This document shows positions 45,472 through 55,281 of a stretch of DNA of 64,000 bases, one piece after another. Position 1 is the first letter of the stretch, and every line of letters begins with the position of its first letter. Under the pieces are notes generated by a model. That model was given only the letters and a program-made list of their open reading frames with translations, made no database searches and was not told the DNA's origin. Origin of the DNA: Mucilaginibacter gotjawali (GTDB taxonomy: Bacteria > Bacteroidota > Bacteroidia > Sphingobacteriales > Sphingobacteriaceae); the NCBI RefSeq assembly GCF_002355435.1, contig NZ_AP017313.1:1736001-1800000 (forward strand), read 5' to 3'. The position numbers and the translations under genes are program-made.

Positions 45472-48400
45472 TACTCAAGTCACGTGATTTCTGCAATTCA
45501 AACTCCAGTTCCGGGTCGATATTCTGCGCCTCAACTTTTTTCGCTTTTTCCATCAGTTCTTTGTGATTTGCCTTAAGGTAATCCAATTTCTCCTTACCGT
45601 AGGCCCAGCGGGTGATCAAAACAAACAGTACCGGCACAACAAAAATAGCTATGGTAGAAGCTGCAGTCATGCCCCCCAGTACGGTAAGGCCTATTGTACG
45701 CCGGGCCACAGCACCCGCGCCTGTTGCAAAAACCAACGGCAGCACACCCAGTATGAAGGCCAGCGATGTCATGATGATGGGTCGCAGACGAAGGCTCACA
45801 GCCTCCAGCGTAGATGCAAGAAGATCCTCGCCCCGATCTACCCGGACCTTGGCAAATTCAACGATAAGGATAGCGTTTTTTGCTGCTAAGCCTATCAAGG
45901 TGATCAAACCGATCTGAGCATATACGTTGTCAGTGAGGGAGGGGACAAGTTCCAATGCTAAAATAGCACCGAAGGCGCCAATCGGGACCGCAAGCAATAC
46001 CGAAAACGGAACTGACCAGCTTTCATAAAGCGCGGCCAGGAACAGGAATACGAACGTAATAGAGAACGCAAAAATATACATAGTCACTGATCCTGCTTTC
46101 AATTCTTCATAGCTTAAACCTGAAAACTCATAAGTGTAACCTTGTGGCAGTTGTATGCTGGCCAGTTTCTGCAAGGCAGCGATTGCATCGGTCGAGCTTA
46201 CGCCTGGTGGCGAAGACCCGTCTATCTCCGCCGAACGGAAAATATTAAAGTGCGAAATCAGCGGGGCCGCTTCTACAGGCTTAAAACTGATAACCGAGCC
46301 CAATGGCACCATTTTGCCGCCGGAGTTTCGCACGTAGTACTTCTCCATATCCGTAATAAGCGCCCTGTAAACTGTATCCGCCTGCACCACCACGTGGAAA
46401 GTACGGTTATAGGTAGTAAAATCGTTGATATACAAACTGCCCGTAAATGCCTCAATAGTGGTAAAAACATCCGATATGCTTACCCCCAGTTTTTCGCATT
46501 TTTCCCGGTCAACGGTAAGGCTCATGTTGGGTGTATGCGCAGTGTAAAAGGTAAATGCCTTGGTTATAGCCGGGTTTTTATTAGCTGAATCAACAAAACG
46601 ATTAACTACGTGCTCAAATTCCTGCAGGTTATCGTTCGTGCTCCGCTGTTCTATCTGCATGCTGAAACCTACAGTTGAACCAACACCGGGAAGCGGCGAT
46701 GGTTGTATTACTTCAACCGAAGCATTTGTAACGCCGGCATCGGCTATCCGTTTTTGCATTACCTTGATAATGCCCGGTACCTGCTGGTCATCACCTGATC
46801 TTTCGTCCCAGGGTTTCAGTTGAACGTAAATAGTGCCGTTGTTGGAATTGGTAGCATTAGTTACAACGTTAAGGCCTGATAGCGCAGCATAATGCCCTAC
46901 ACCAGGCGTGCTTGCAACTACTTTCATCAATTTGGACATTATATTTACCGACTGTGCCGTAGAGGATGCCGGGGGCAGCTGGTAAGTTACATACAAATTG
47001 CCGTCGTCTTCCGATGGAATAAATCCTGTGGGTTTGGACTGAAACAGAAAGTAAGCGCCCACGCATACACAAATCAACAGGATAACAATATACCTGGCCC
47101 CCTTAATACTGCGGCGTACCCCTTCAGTGTACTTTGCGGTTACCCTGTCAAACCATTCATTGAATTTTGTAAACCATTTGGTGAGGCCTTTATTCTTTTT
47201 GGCCGGATCTGTAGGTTTTAGCAGCAGAGTACAAAGCGCCGGTGTTAGCGAAAGCGCGATAAAAGCTGATATAATTACTGAAATAGCAATGGTGATGGCA
47301 AATTGCTGGTACAAGCGGCCTACAATGCCTGGTATAAAACCCACGGGTACAAATACCGCCGCCAGGATAAGTGCGATAGCCACTACCGGGGCCGAAATGT
47401 CTTTCATCGCCTGGTAAGTAGCCTCTTTGGGTGACATCTTTTCATGGTCGATATAATGCTGCACTGCTTCAACCACGATGATGGCATCATCCACAACTAT
47501 CCCAATAGCCAGCACAAAGCCAAACATGGTTAAGGTGTTGATAGTGAATCCTAGCGGTATAAAAAAGCAAAATGTGCCGAAAATTGATACAGGTATGGCA
47601 AGGATGGGGATGAGGGTAGATCTTAATGTTTGAAGAAAAAGGAACACGACGATGGCTACCAGTCCAAGGGTCATCAATAAAGTCCTGACCACATCCGTCA
47701 TCGAAACTTTTACAACAGTTACCGCTTCAAACGGAACACTGTAGGCCACATCCGTCGGGAAAGTTTGTTTCAACTTGGCAAGTTCGGCGTAAACGCCGTT
47801 GGCTGTTTGCAGCGCATTACTGCCGGGCGCCTGGTAGATCTGCAGGTACGATGCGCGGTGCCCGTCAACAAATGAGTTGCTCGAAAAAGTAAATTTCCCC
47901 AACTCCACACGGGCAACATCCTTCAGGTAAACAAGTTTGCCTGATTGGGGGTTGTTTTTGATAATGATGTTTTGAAACTCCGGAACTGTACTTAAACGTC
48001 CGTTTACCAATATACCCAATTCATAAGTTTGTGTTGGCGCCTGCGGCGGCACGCCTGCCGTTCCTGCAGCTACCTGCACATTTTGAGCGGTAAGTGCCGT
48101 AATGATGTCCTGCGGCTCAATGCTGTAAGCAGCCATCTTTTGCGGGTTCATCCAAACACGCATACTAAAGTCGTCAGTAAAACGGCTTATCGTGCCTACT
48201 CCGGGTACCCTCAGCAACGCATCCTGGATAAAAATATTAGTATAGTTATCCAGGAACGTGATGTTATGTGTGTCTTTTGGCGCGTAAATAGCTACCATCA
48301 TCAGCATGCTGGGGTTAACCGCCCGTACGGTAAGGCCTAACCTGCTGGCCGCTGCAGGCAATAGCGGCGTTGCAATACTCACCCGGTTTTGCACATCGAG

Positions 48401-48715
48401 TGCCGCAACGTCAATCGGCGTACCTATTTTAAAAGTTACATTTAGCTGCATCGCCCCATTATTGGTGCTGTTGCTCTGCATGTACTCCATACCTGGCGTG
48501 CCATTTACCTGTTCTTCAATAGGCGTCGCCATAGTTTGTTCCACGGTTTGGGCATCCGCGCCGATAAACTGCCCATTCACTTGTACCACCGGTGGGGTGA
48601 TATCAGGATATTGGTCAATCGGCAGCAGTAAAATGCTAACGGTACCGGTAATTACCAGCACAATAGAAATTACTATTGCAGTTACGGGCCGCTTTATAAA
48701 GGTATTAGCAATCAT
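45464..48715 (-). CDS. RND efflux permease, HAE1/AcrB type
   Basis: A 1083-residue complete transporter. It has twelve membrane helices with two large periplasmic loops, the start MIANTFIKRPVTAIVIS, the motif GIVVDDAIIVVEA with the proton-carrying Asp pair in helix 4, and GLAAKNAILIVEFAK with the Lys of helix 10. It takes drugs or bile-like compounds from the periplasm and drives them through the TolC channel. Encoded 96 bases after the adaptor gene; its close relative follows directly downstream, suggesting duplication. Confidence 0.95.
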   Translation of the reverse strand: MIANTFIKRPVTAIVISIVLVITGTVSILLLPIDQYPDITPPVVQVNGQFIGADAQTVEQTMATPIEEQVNGTPGMEYMQSNSTNNGAMQLNVTFKIGTPIDVAALDVQNRVSIATPLLPAAASRLGLTVRAVNPSMLMMVAIYAPKDTHNITFLDNYTNIFIQDALLRVPGVGTISRFTDDFSMRVWMNPQKMAAYSIEPQDIITALTAQNVQVAAGTAGVPPQAPTQTYELGILVNGRLSTVPEFQNIIIKNNPQSGKLVYLKDVARVELGKFTFSSNSFVDGHRASYLQIYQAPGSNALQTANGVYAELAKLKQTFPTDVAYSVPFEAVTVVKVSMTDVVRTLLMTLGLVAIVVFLFLQTLRSTLIPILAIPVSIFGTFCFFIPLGFTINTLTMFGFVLAIGIVVDDAIIVVEAVQHYIDHEKMSPKEATYQAMKDISAPVVAIALILAAVFVPVGFIPGIVGRLYQQFAITIAISVIISAFIALSLTPALCTLLLKPTDPAKKNKGLTKWFTKFNEWFDRVTAKYTEGVRRSIKGARYIVILLICVCVGAYFLFQSKPTGFIPSEDDGNLYVTYQLPPASSTAQSVNIMSKLMKVVASTPGVGHYAALSGLNVVTNATNSNNGTIYVQLKPWDERSGDDQQVPGIIKVMQKRIADAGVTNASVEVIQPSPLPGVGSTVGFSMQIEQRSTNDNLQEFEHVVNRFVDSANKNPAITKAFTFYTAHTPNMSLTVDREKCEKLGVSISDVFTTIEAFTGSLYINDFTTYNRTFHVVVQADTVYRALITDMEKYYVRNSGGKMVPLGSVISFKPVEAAPLISHFNIFRSAEIDGSSPPGVSSTDAIAALQKLASIQLPQGYTYEFSGLSYEELKAGSVTMYIFAFSITFVFLFLAALYESWSVPFSVLLAVPIGAFGAILALELVPSLTDNVYAQIGLITLIGLAAKNAILIVEFAKVRVDRGEDLLASTLEAVSLRLRPIIMTSLAFILGVLPLVFATGAGAVARRTIGLTVLGGMTAASTIAIFVVPVLFVLITRWAYGKEKLDYLKANHKELMEKAKKVEAQNIDPELEFELQKSRDLSKS

Positions 48716-48723
48716 ATTTTTTA

Positions 48724-48813
48724 AGTCTTGAGTCTGAAGTCTTGAGTCTGAAGTCCAAAGTGCTCTTTCCGCCTGTTTATTGACTCAAGACTTCGGACTT
48801 AATACTTTCGACT
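48724..48813. repeat. Fold-back period-7 repeat (AGTCNNN / NNNGACT) between adaptor and first RND gene
   Basis: AGTCTTG, AGTCTGA, AGTCTTG, AGTCTGA, AGTCCAA and AGTGCTC at 7-base spacing, then, after about 18 bases, GACT at 48782, 48789, 48796, (TACT at 48803) and 48810, again at 7-base spacing. Same unit and same position relative to the gene start as the element in the next gap. Confidence 0.8.
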
Positions 48814-48815
48814 TG

Positions 48816-50012
48816 TTAGTGTCCCCCTTTGCCGCCGCCGGGGCCTACCTTGTTTGCGGTTGTAATGCGCACACCGTCATGCAGTGATTGCAAACCGTCC
48901 ACTATTATTTTGTCGCCGGCTTTAATGCCGCTTTTAATAATGATATCCGCCCCTATTACCTGCCCCGTTTGCACCTTTTTTTGCATGGCAATCAGTTTTG
49001 GTTTGTTGGCGCCGGCGGCTTCTTTTTTATCCATTTTTTTAAGGCTGTCCGGGCTCACTTTTATCAAAGTATCTTTTGCTATATATACAAAGTACTCGCC
49101 CATCTGCTCCACCACGGCCTTGTTTGGTACTACCAGTTGCGGCCCGGCCTCTTGATTATGGACCCGTACTACGCAACTCATGCCTGCCCTTAAATAAAAA
49201 TCAGGGTTGTCAAAAACAAGCCTTACGCGAATGGTACCGGTTTGCGGGTCAACGGCCCGGTCAATAATTGAAAGTTTACCCAGATGGCCGTATAGCGAAT
49301 TATCGGGCATTAACAGGGTAAAAAGAGAATCAACTTTTGTTTTTTCATGCTGTAGTTTCTCGAAAAAAGGCAGATTTTTCTCGTTGATAATGAAATCAAC
49401 CGCCATGGGGTTATCTTGCGAAAGCGTGTCAAGTGTAGTTACTGATGGGGTTACCACTTCGCCCAGCCTAACCTGGCTGATACCAATGGTCCCTGTAAAG
49501 GGCGCAAAAACCGTTGCATAGGTTAAATTCGTTTTGGCTGTTTTTACCTGCTGTTCCGAAGCTTTCACGGTGCTTTTTGCTTGTTCAAGGGTAACTACGG
49601 CATGGTCATACAGCTGTTTGGCCACAGCATTATATTTATTCAGGTAAGTATAACGGTCAGCATCTTGCTGGGCCTGTACCAAGCTGCTTTTTGTTACTTC
49701 TAAATTAGCTACAGCCTGGTCATAAGCCGCCTTGTACAGGCGCTCATCAATCTCATATAATTTTTGCCCTTTGTTTACCTTTGTGCCTTCGGTGAAAAAG
49801 ATACCGGTAACGGCGCCCGATACCTGGGGTAGTAAATTTACCTGGTTAAGCGCGCGGGTAGTTGCCGGTATTTTCTCGTAATACAATACTGTCCTTGGTT
49901 TTATTATTTGTAAATTAACCGGTACCTCCGGGTTAGGCGGCGCCTGCTTTTTAGTGCACGCCGCAATTACAAGGCAACTTGCAAAAACGCTATTTAATAA
50001 TACTCTGTTCAT
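48816..50012 (-). CDS. RND periplasmic adaptor lipoprotein
   Basis: A 398-residue membrane fusion protein. The ATG at 50012 is chosen since it starts a lipoprotein signal with lipobox LVIAAC, so Cys is lipid-anchored; a longer frame would overlap the tolC-like gene. PVNLQIIKPRTVLYYEKIP begins the barrel, residues about 90-165 form the coiled-coil hairpin (DQAVANLEVTKSSLVQAQQD), then the lipoyl and beta-barrel domains. Joins the permease with the outer channel. Gly-rich C-terminus. Confidence 0.92.
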   Translation of the reverse strand: MNRVLLNSVFASCLVIAACTKKQAPPNPEVPVNLQIIKPRTVLYYEKIPATTRALNQVNLLPQVSGAVTGIFFTEGTKVNKGQKLYEIDERLYKAAYDQAVANLEVTKSSLVQAQQDADRYTYLNKYNAVAKQLYDHAVVTLEQAKSTVKASEQQVKTAKTNLTYATVFAPFTGTIGISQVRLGEVVTPSVTTLDTLSQDNPMAVDFIINEKNLPFFEKLQHEKTKVDSLFTLLMPDNSLYGHLGKLSIIDRAVDPQTGTIRVRLVFDNPDFYLRAGMSCVVRVHNQEAGPQLVVPNKAVVEQMGEYFVYIAKDTLIKVSPDSLKKMDKKEAAGANKPKLIAMQKKVQTGQVIGADIIIKSGIKAGDKIIVDGLQSLHDGVRITTANKVGPGGGKGGH

Positions 50013-50037
50013 ATAGAGGCTGTGTGATTTTGTGCAA

Positions 50038-51489
50038 TTAATAAGAGATATTCCCCATGGCTTTTTCCAGGTCAATTTTGTTTGATAATACCTGGAACAG
50101 GGCGTTTAAATAATTTATTTCCGAATTTATTAAGTTAGTTTCAGCGGTAATCACATTCAGATAAGGCACAACGCCCTGCCTGTATTGAAGTGAAACAACA
50201 AAGTAAACCCGCCTTGACAGTGCAACGTTTTTTTGTAATATCTGTAAGTTGTAATAATTGCCTTTATAGTTGGCTAATGCGGTGGTATACTGTACGTTTA
50301 TCTGCGATTTCAGGTCTGTTTGCTGCCAGTCAAGTACTTGTTCCTGCAGCCTGGATTTGTGTAAATTATTAAGCCGGTTAAAGCCTGTAAAAATCGGGAT
50401 GCTTAACGAAATACCCACCAAAGAACTTGGGTACGAAGTAGAAAAAAGATCGGAAAAGTGATTGTTTTCGTAAGCCAGGTTATAATTATAAAAAGCTGAA
50501 ACAGTTGGCAGGAATGAATAACGGTAATAATTTACCTGCTGATCCAACAGACTTTTATTGGTACCCAATAATTGAAATTCAATACGTTTCTCAAACTGAA
50601 GCTGTTCAGTAGTATCAACGTGAATGTTTTTCATCATTTCAAGCGTGTCAAACACAACGTTAAATTGTTTATCAGTTGGATACCCTATCAACTGTTTTAA
50701 AGTGGCGTATTGTGGTACTACGTTTTCATTGGCCTGTTTTAATTGTGCCCTGGTATTATTCAGGGTGATCTCGGCCTGTTCGTAATCTGTTTCATCAACA
50801 ATTCCGCCCTTATATTGCAGGTAGGCATCTCTGAAACTTTTGCCAAACTGTGCAGTATCTTCCTTTAAAACATTTATTTGCTCAAGGGTAAGCAGTAAAG
50901 TGTAAAAAGACTTACTTACCGCCGAGACAAGGAAAATTTTGGTACTATCGCTTTGTTGCTGTGCCTGTTTGACGTATAAAGGCGCACTTTTAAAGGCATA
51001 CAGAAGGCTAGGGTTAAATACCGATTGCGTAACCGCTATCCCCGGCACAAAACTGTAGTTGTGGCCTGAAGAGGATGTTGTCCCTGTTGTAGCAGAACCC
51101 GTTGTGCTTGTACCTGCCTGTGATTGCTGCAAATAATGAATCAGATCGCCTGAGGCACTTATTTGCGGCAACGCGGTTGATAAATTAATCAGGTTGTTTG
51201 TTTGGGCAATGTTGATATTGATTTTTGAAATGTTTACAGCAGGCTGGTGTTGTTTGGCATATTCAATACATTGCTGCAGTGTCAAATAATCTCCTGATTT
51301 GCTGGTACCCGTATCTTTAACAGTCACCGGCATCAGCAAGCTCACCTTGCCGGTATCCGGCACAATTTCGGGCGCCGTTACGCTTTTTGTTTTTGAATTT
51401 TGTGCAGCGGCAATAAAAGTTGAGCAAACCAAAAAGGTATTAAGCCATAAAATACGGGCTTTTGCCGGGCTAAAAAATATATTCTGCAT
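50038..51489 (-). CDS. TolC-family outer-membrane efflux channel
   Basis: A 483-residue protein with signal peptide (residues 1-30) and the OEP duplicated helical hairpin pattern: LTLQQCIEYAKQHQPAVNISKI, then NLAYENNHFSDLFSTSYPSSLVGISLSIPIF-like barrel regions and YRQGVVPYLNVITAETNLINSEINYLNA. It is the exit duct of the RND pump encoded downstream. The first gene of the operon; a large inverted repeat lies about 145 bases upstream. Confidence 0.92.
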   Translation of the reverse strand: MQNIFFSPAKARILWLNTFLVCSTFIAAAQNSKTKSVTAPEIVPDTGKVSLLMPVTVKDTGTSKSGDYLTLQQCIEYAKQHQPAVNISKININIAQTNNLINLSTALPQISASGDLIHYLQQSQAGTSTTGSATTGTTSSSGHNYSFVPGIAVTQSVFNPSLLYAFKSAPLYVKQAQQQSDSTKIFLVSAVSKSFYTLLLTLEQINVLKEDTAQFGKSFRDAYLQYKGGIVDETDYEQAEITLNNTRAQLKQANENVVPQYATLKQLIGYPTDKQFNVVFDTLEMMKNIHVDTTEQLQFEKRIEFQLLGTNKSLLDQQVNYYRYSFLPTVSAFYNYNLAYENNHFSDLFSTSYPSSLVGISLSIPIFTGFNRLNNLHKSRLQEQVLDWQQTDLKSQINVQYTTALANYKGNYYNLQILQKNVALSRRVYFVVSLQYRQGVVPYLNVITAETNLINSEINYLNALFQVLSNKIDLEKAMGNISY

Positions 51490-51797
51490 TTTTAAACTCT
51501 ATGATTTGCATTTTTATTATTGGATATGTCATAATTATCGTCCTGGAAATAAATAATATACGGGCGATTTTATTAATAAGGATAAACGCCAATATGTTTT
51601 GTAAAAATGTGAAAAACATATGGGCCTTAGGGTAACAATTTTGTTAATTAATTGCTTATGAATGATTAACAGTAAAATTGTTACGCAGTCTTAACGATTG
51701 CCATTTTGATATTTATTGTTTTGATTAGAATTTTAAAACCAGGATAGTATTTTTCAATATATGAAAATAAATCGTCAAATATTAAAGGTCGAAAAAT
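51490..51797. other. Upstream region of the efflux operon with long inverted repeat
   Basis: GTAACAATTTT (51632-51642) and AAAATTGTTAC (51674-51684) are perfect 11-base arms; inside them GTTAAT and ATTAAC pair again. This could be an operator controlling the operon. No regulator gene is adjacent. Otherwise A/T-rich and gene-free. Confidence 0.5.
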
Positions 51798-52109
51798 TTA
51801 AACGGCAATGTGGTTCCCCTGGCGGGGATCATCAGGCAATATTTCCATTTGGGGAAAATCTATGTATTCAGCATACCACTGGATGGCGCTTACTACGTCC
51901 AATGCATCTTCGGCCATAATGCCAATAGTTTCAAATGCATATAGCTTTTTGCCAGCATATCCGTAAAGCTGGATTTCGTTGCTATCCGGGTCGAATTGTT
52001 CACTGTCGAGGCAAAATACCCTGATCTTTAAATGGGTATCCCTTGAGTGAATTATATCTCTGCAGCTATTATTCGGATCGGTTGCCAATAAATAAACATT
52101 GAAATCCAT
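51798..52109 (-). CDS. Unknown small cytoplasmic protein
   Basis: A 103-residue acidic protein with no signal or membrane part (MDFNVYLLATDPNNSCRD...). It has coding-like composition, many Asp/Glu, and no motif I recognise. It stands alone upstream of the efflux operon and could be independent of it. Confidence 0.5.
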   Translation of the reverse strand: MDFNVYLLATDPNNSCRDIIHSRDTHLKIRVFCLDSEQFDPDSNEIQLYGYAGKKLYAFETIGIMAEDALDVVSAIQWYAEYIDFPQMEILPDDPRQGNHIAV

Positions 52110-52584
52110 AAGCCTATAACAACATTATTGCTGGATAGTTTACACTATTATTGGTTTAGCTAATGCAATTTAAAAAAAACAGTAAAAATACCCATTATAG
52201 CCCGGTGGGTGCAGTTTTTAATCAAAATGCGCTGTTTTGCAGTAACCCTTTCTGCCATCTGTGTAAATTTTGCCAGTTATTTGAGAAACGATTTCCACAA
52301 TTCACACCCCCCCGTAAACAGCGAAACGAATCTAATAAAGCTAACACCGTTTTATTTTTTGTTGGCATCTTCTTTGAACCGTCAATTGCGCCCACCCAAC
52401 GGGTTGTTTTTCATAGGTAGATGTAGGGCCAAAAAACTGCGAGAGTATTTTTGGCCCTTACTTTTATTGGCAAGCATTAATTTAAGACCAGGCGTTTTAA
52501 TCATAAAGGTGTAATATCCTTGTAAAGTAAAAATATAACATCGCCGGAGTTCTAAAATTAAATAGTTTTGCAAAAAAGGATCAT
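52110..52584. other. Gene-free spacer before the oxygenase gene
   Basis: About 475 bases with only overlapping low-quality frames in several phases; none has the composition of a real gene. A TAGTTTTG element (52563-52570), matching TAnnTTTG, is 14 bases before the oxygenase ATG and is a possible promoter. Confidence 0.4.
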
Positions 52585-53547
52585 ATGGGAACTGTAAATA
52601 TTCCGAGGCTTGATTTAAACGATTTTGTAAAGGGCAGCGATACCCTGCGTAAACAATTTTCGGACGCGATAGGCAAAGCATTTAACGAAACGGGTTTTGT
52701 TACAATCACCAATCATGGCTTAGATAAAAACCTGATCGGGAAATTATATGCGGATGTGAAAATGTTGTTTGCCCTTCCCGATTCAATTAAGGCGAAATAT
52801 GAGATAGCTGGTTTGGCCGGGCAACGTGGCTACACCGGTAAACAAAAAGAAACAGCCAAAGGGTTTACTGCACCCGATCTGAAAGAGTTTTGGCAGATCG
52901 GGCAAACAGTTACCGATGATGATGCCATGAAGAGCGAATACCCCGAAAATATTAGGGTTGATGAAGTGCCGGATTTCAATGATACAACACTCAAAGTTTA
53001 TAAAAAACTGGAATGGGCAGGCATTTATTTATTAAGGGCCATATCCGTTTACCTGGGATTGCCCGAAAATTACTTCGATAAACAAGTTCATAACGGAAAC
53101 TCCATCCTGCGTACGCTTCATTATTTCCCGATCACTGATCCGGATAGGTTGCCCGCCGACGCGGTTAGGGCAGGCGCCCATGAAGATATTAACCTGATTA
53201 CCCTGTTGATTGGTGCCAGTGCCGACGGCCTTGAACTGCTAACCCGCGAAAATAAATGGTTCCCGGTTAAAGCCCATGGTGAAGATATTGTGGTTAATGT
53301 AGGCGACATGCTGCAGCGCCTAACGAATAATAAATTAAAATCAACCACCCACCGCGTGGTTAATCCCCCGGGGGAGTTAATGAAATTTTCCCGTTTTTCG
53401 GTGCCGTTTTTTCTTCACCCAAAAGCGGGAATGGACCTCAGTTGTTTACCATCATGTATTGATGCATCTCACCCTAAGCAATATGATGATATTACGGCAG
53501 GCGCATACCTGGATGAACGCCTGAGAGAAATTGGATTGAAGAAATAA
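52585..53547 (+). CDS. 2-oxoglutarate/Fe(II)-dependent dioxygenase, isopenicillin N synthase family
   Basis: A 320-residue protein of the plant/fungal-like oxygenase family: IPRLDLNDFVKGSD at the start, GFVTITNHGLDK, AHEDINLITLLIGASADGLEL with the iron HxD, STTHRVVNP with the third ligand His, and RFSVPFF with the Arg/Ser pair for the oxo acid. Complete length. Bacterial members hydroxylate varied metabolites; substrate unknown. Confidence 0.85.
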   Translation: MGTVNIPRLDLNDFVKGSDTLRKQFSDAIGKAFNETGFVTITNHGLDKNLIGKLYADVKMLFALPDSIKAKYEIAGLAGQRGYTGKQKETAKGFTAPDLKEFWQIGQTVTDDDAMKSEYPENIRVDEVPDFNDTTLKVYKKLEWAGIYLLRAISVYLGLPENYFDKQVHNGNSILRTLHYFPITDPDRLPADAVRAGAHEDINLITLLIGASADGLELLTRENKWFPVKAHGEDIVVNVGDMLQRLTNNKLKSTTHRVVNPPGELMKFSRFSVPFFLHPKAGMDLSCLPSCIDASHPKQYDDITAGAYLDERLREIGLKK

Positions 53548-53551
53548 TTAA

Positions 53552-53650
53552 AGTCCGAGAGTCGGGGAAGTCCGGAAGCAGGGAAGAAGCGGCAGGACTG
53601 CTGTTTTTTCTTTTTCTTTCGGACTTTCGGACTTTCCCGACTTTCGGACT
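53552..53650. repeat. Fold-back period 8/9 repeat (AGTC / GACT)
   Basis: AGTC at 53552, 53560 and 53569 (spacing 8, 9), and on the other side GACT at 53622, 53630, 53639 and 53647 (spacing 8, 9, 8). Read from the outer ends, the spacing is the same on both arms, so the arms pair over about 27 bases. Lies between the oxygenase gene and cysS. Confidence 0.7.
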
Positions 53651-53657
53651 AAAAACG

Positions 53658-53665
53658 TAAGTTTG
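53658..53665 (+). promoter_or_regulatory. Possible -7 element right before cysS
   Basis: TAAGTTTG matches TAnnTTTG and is only 5 bases from the cysS ATG, so transcription would start close to the ATG, giving an almost leaderless mRNA. No TTTG at the -33 place; the adjacent fold-back repeat occupies that position. Confidence 0.3.
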
Positions 53666-53670
53666 CGCAC

Positions 53671-55134
53671 ATGAATCAAGACTTGTTTGTTTACAACACT
53701 TTAACACGCAAAAAAGAAAAATTTATACCGCTTAACCCGCCTCATGTGGGCATCTACGTTTGCGGCCCTACAGTTTACAGCGATGCGCACCTGGGTAACA
53801 GCCGTACCTATATATCATTCGATCTGATTTTTAGATACCTTACCCATTTAGGGTATAAGGTGCGTTACGTGCGCAATATTACCGATGCTGGCCACCTTGA
53901 GGGTGATGCCGGTGATGAAGGAGAAGACAAAATATCAAAAAAAGCAAAGTTGGCTCAGTTGGAGCCCATGGAGATTGTACAAAAGTATACTGTTGGGTTT
54001 CATGATGTAATGAAAGCTTTTAATATATTACCTCCAAGTATCGAACCAACTGCTACCGGGCATATTATTGAACAGATTGAATTGGTAAAAGTTATCCTTG
54101 CAAAAGGTTATGCCTACGAGGTGGATGGTTCTGTTTATTTCGATGTTGAGAAATATAACCAGACCAAAGATTACGGTGTTTTGAGTGGCAGAAACCTGGA
54201 AGATATGATGAACAATACCCGCACCTTAGGCGGCCAGGACGAAAAACGGGGCAAACTTGATTTTGCCCTGTGGATAAAAGCAAAACCTGAGCACCTGATG
54301 AAGTGGCCTTCGCCATGGGGTGTTGGCTTTCCCGGGTGGCATTTGGAATGTTCGGCGATGAGTAATAAGTACCTGGGCGAACATTTTGATATTCACGGCG
54401 GAGGCATCGACCTTGTGCCAACCCATCATACCAATGAGATAGCCCAGAATATGGCCGCCTGCGGCAAGAACCCTGCAACCTACTGGATCCACACCAATAT
54501 GCTGACAGTAAATGGCCAGAAAATGTCAAAATCATTGGGTAACAGTTTTTTACCCTATGAGCTTTTTAGCGGCGACAACGCCATACTAAATAAAGGGTAC
54601 AGCCCCATGACAGTTCGGTTTTTTATGCTCCAGGCCAATTACCGTAGTACACTTGATTTTGGTAACGAAGCGATGGAAGCCTCAGAAAAGGGCTTTAAAA
54701 GGCTCATGAATGCATTGACTTTATTAGATGGCCTTAAGGCATCAGCTACCACAGGTATTGAAATTCAGCCCTTAACTGATCGTTGTTATGCTGCCATGAA
54801 CGATGACTTTAACAGCCCGGTGCTGATTGCCGAACTTTTTGAGGCAAGCCGGATAATTAATTCCGTGCACGATGGTAAAATGAAAATCGATGCATTAAAT
54901 CTGGAGCTTTTGAAAAACACGATGACCAGTTTTGTGTTTGATATCCTGGGGTTAAAAAATGAACAGGCCGCCAATGACGACTTGCCGAAAGTTTTAGATT
55001 TTATTGTAAATTTAAGAAATGAAGCAAAAGTCAGCCATGATTATGCAGCTTCAGATAAAATAAGAAATGGCCTGCAGGAAATTGGTTTTAAGTTGAAAGA
55101 TAACAAAGATGGTACAACCTGGAGTAAAATTTAA
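53671..55134 (+). CDS. cysS: Cysteinyl-tRNA synthetase
   Basis: A 487-residue class I synthetase. [19 protein letters not shown] has the first zinc Cys and the HIGH-like [21 protein letters not shown] give further zinc ligands; [10 protein letters not shown] is the KMSKS loop. Complete and normal length. Charges tRNA-Cys in the cytoplasm. Confidence 0.97.
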   Translation: MNQDLFVYNTLTRKKEKFIPLNPPHVGIYVCGPTVYSDAHLGNSRTYISFDLIFRYLTHLGYKVRYVRNITDAGHLEGDAGDEGEDKISKKAKLAQLEPMEIVQKYTVGFHDVMKAFNILPPSIEPTATGHIIEQIELVKVILAKGYAYEVDGSVYFDVEKYNQTKDYGVLSGRNLEDMMNNTRTLGGQDEKRGKLDFALWIKAKPEHLMKWPSPWGVGFPGWHLECSAMSNKYLGEHFDIHGGGIDLVPTHHTNEIAQNMAACGKNPATYWIHTNMLTVNGQKMSKSLGNSFLPYELFSGDNAILNKGYSPMTVRFFMLQANYRSTLDFGNEAMEASEKGFKRLMNALTLLDGLKASATTGIEIQPLTDRCYAAMNDDFNSPVLIAELFEASRIINSVHDGKMKIDALNLELLKNTMTSFVFDILGLKNEQAANDDLPKVLDFIVNLRNEAKVSHDYAASDKIRNGLQEIGFKLKDNKDGTTWSKI

Positions 55135-55281
55135 TTGACATCCTTACGTTAGGTAGTTGATTATATAGAGCTAAGCCGGATTGTTTTCTGAATGTTAAAA
55201 AACGATAAATTATTGCAATGACCACTGTTCGTCGAGGCTTCGTCCATTAAATGTTTTAAATTAGCACACTTCTGTAAAAAA

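Noticed and set aside
52163..52514. Overlapping plus-strand frames before the oxygenase gene
   Set aside because: Two phases are open over the same bases, products have no protein-like pattern, and the A/T-rich sequence explains the openness.
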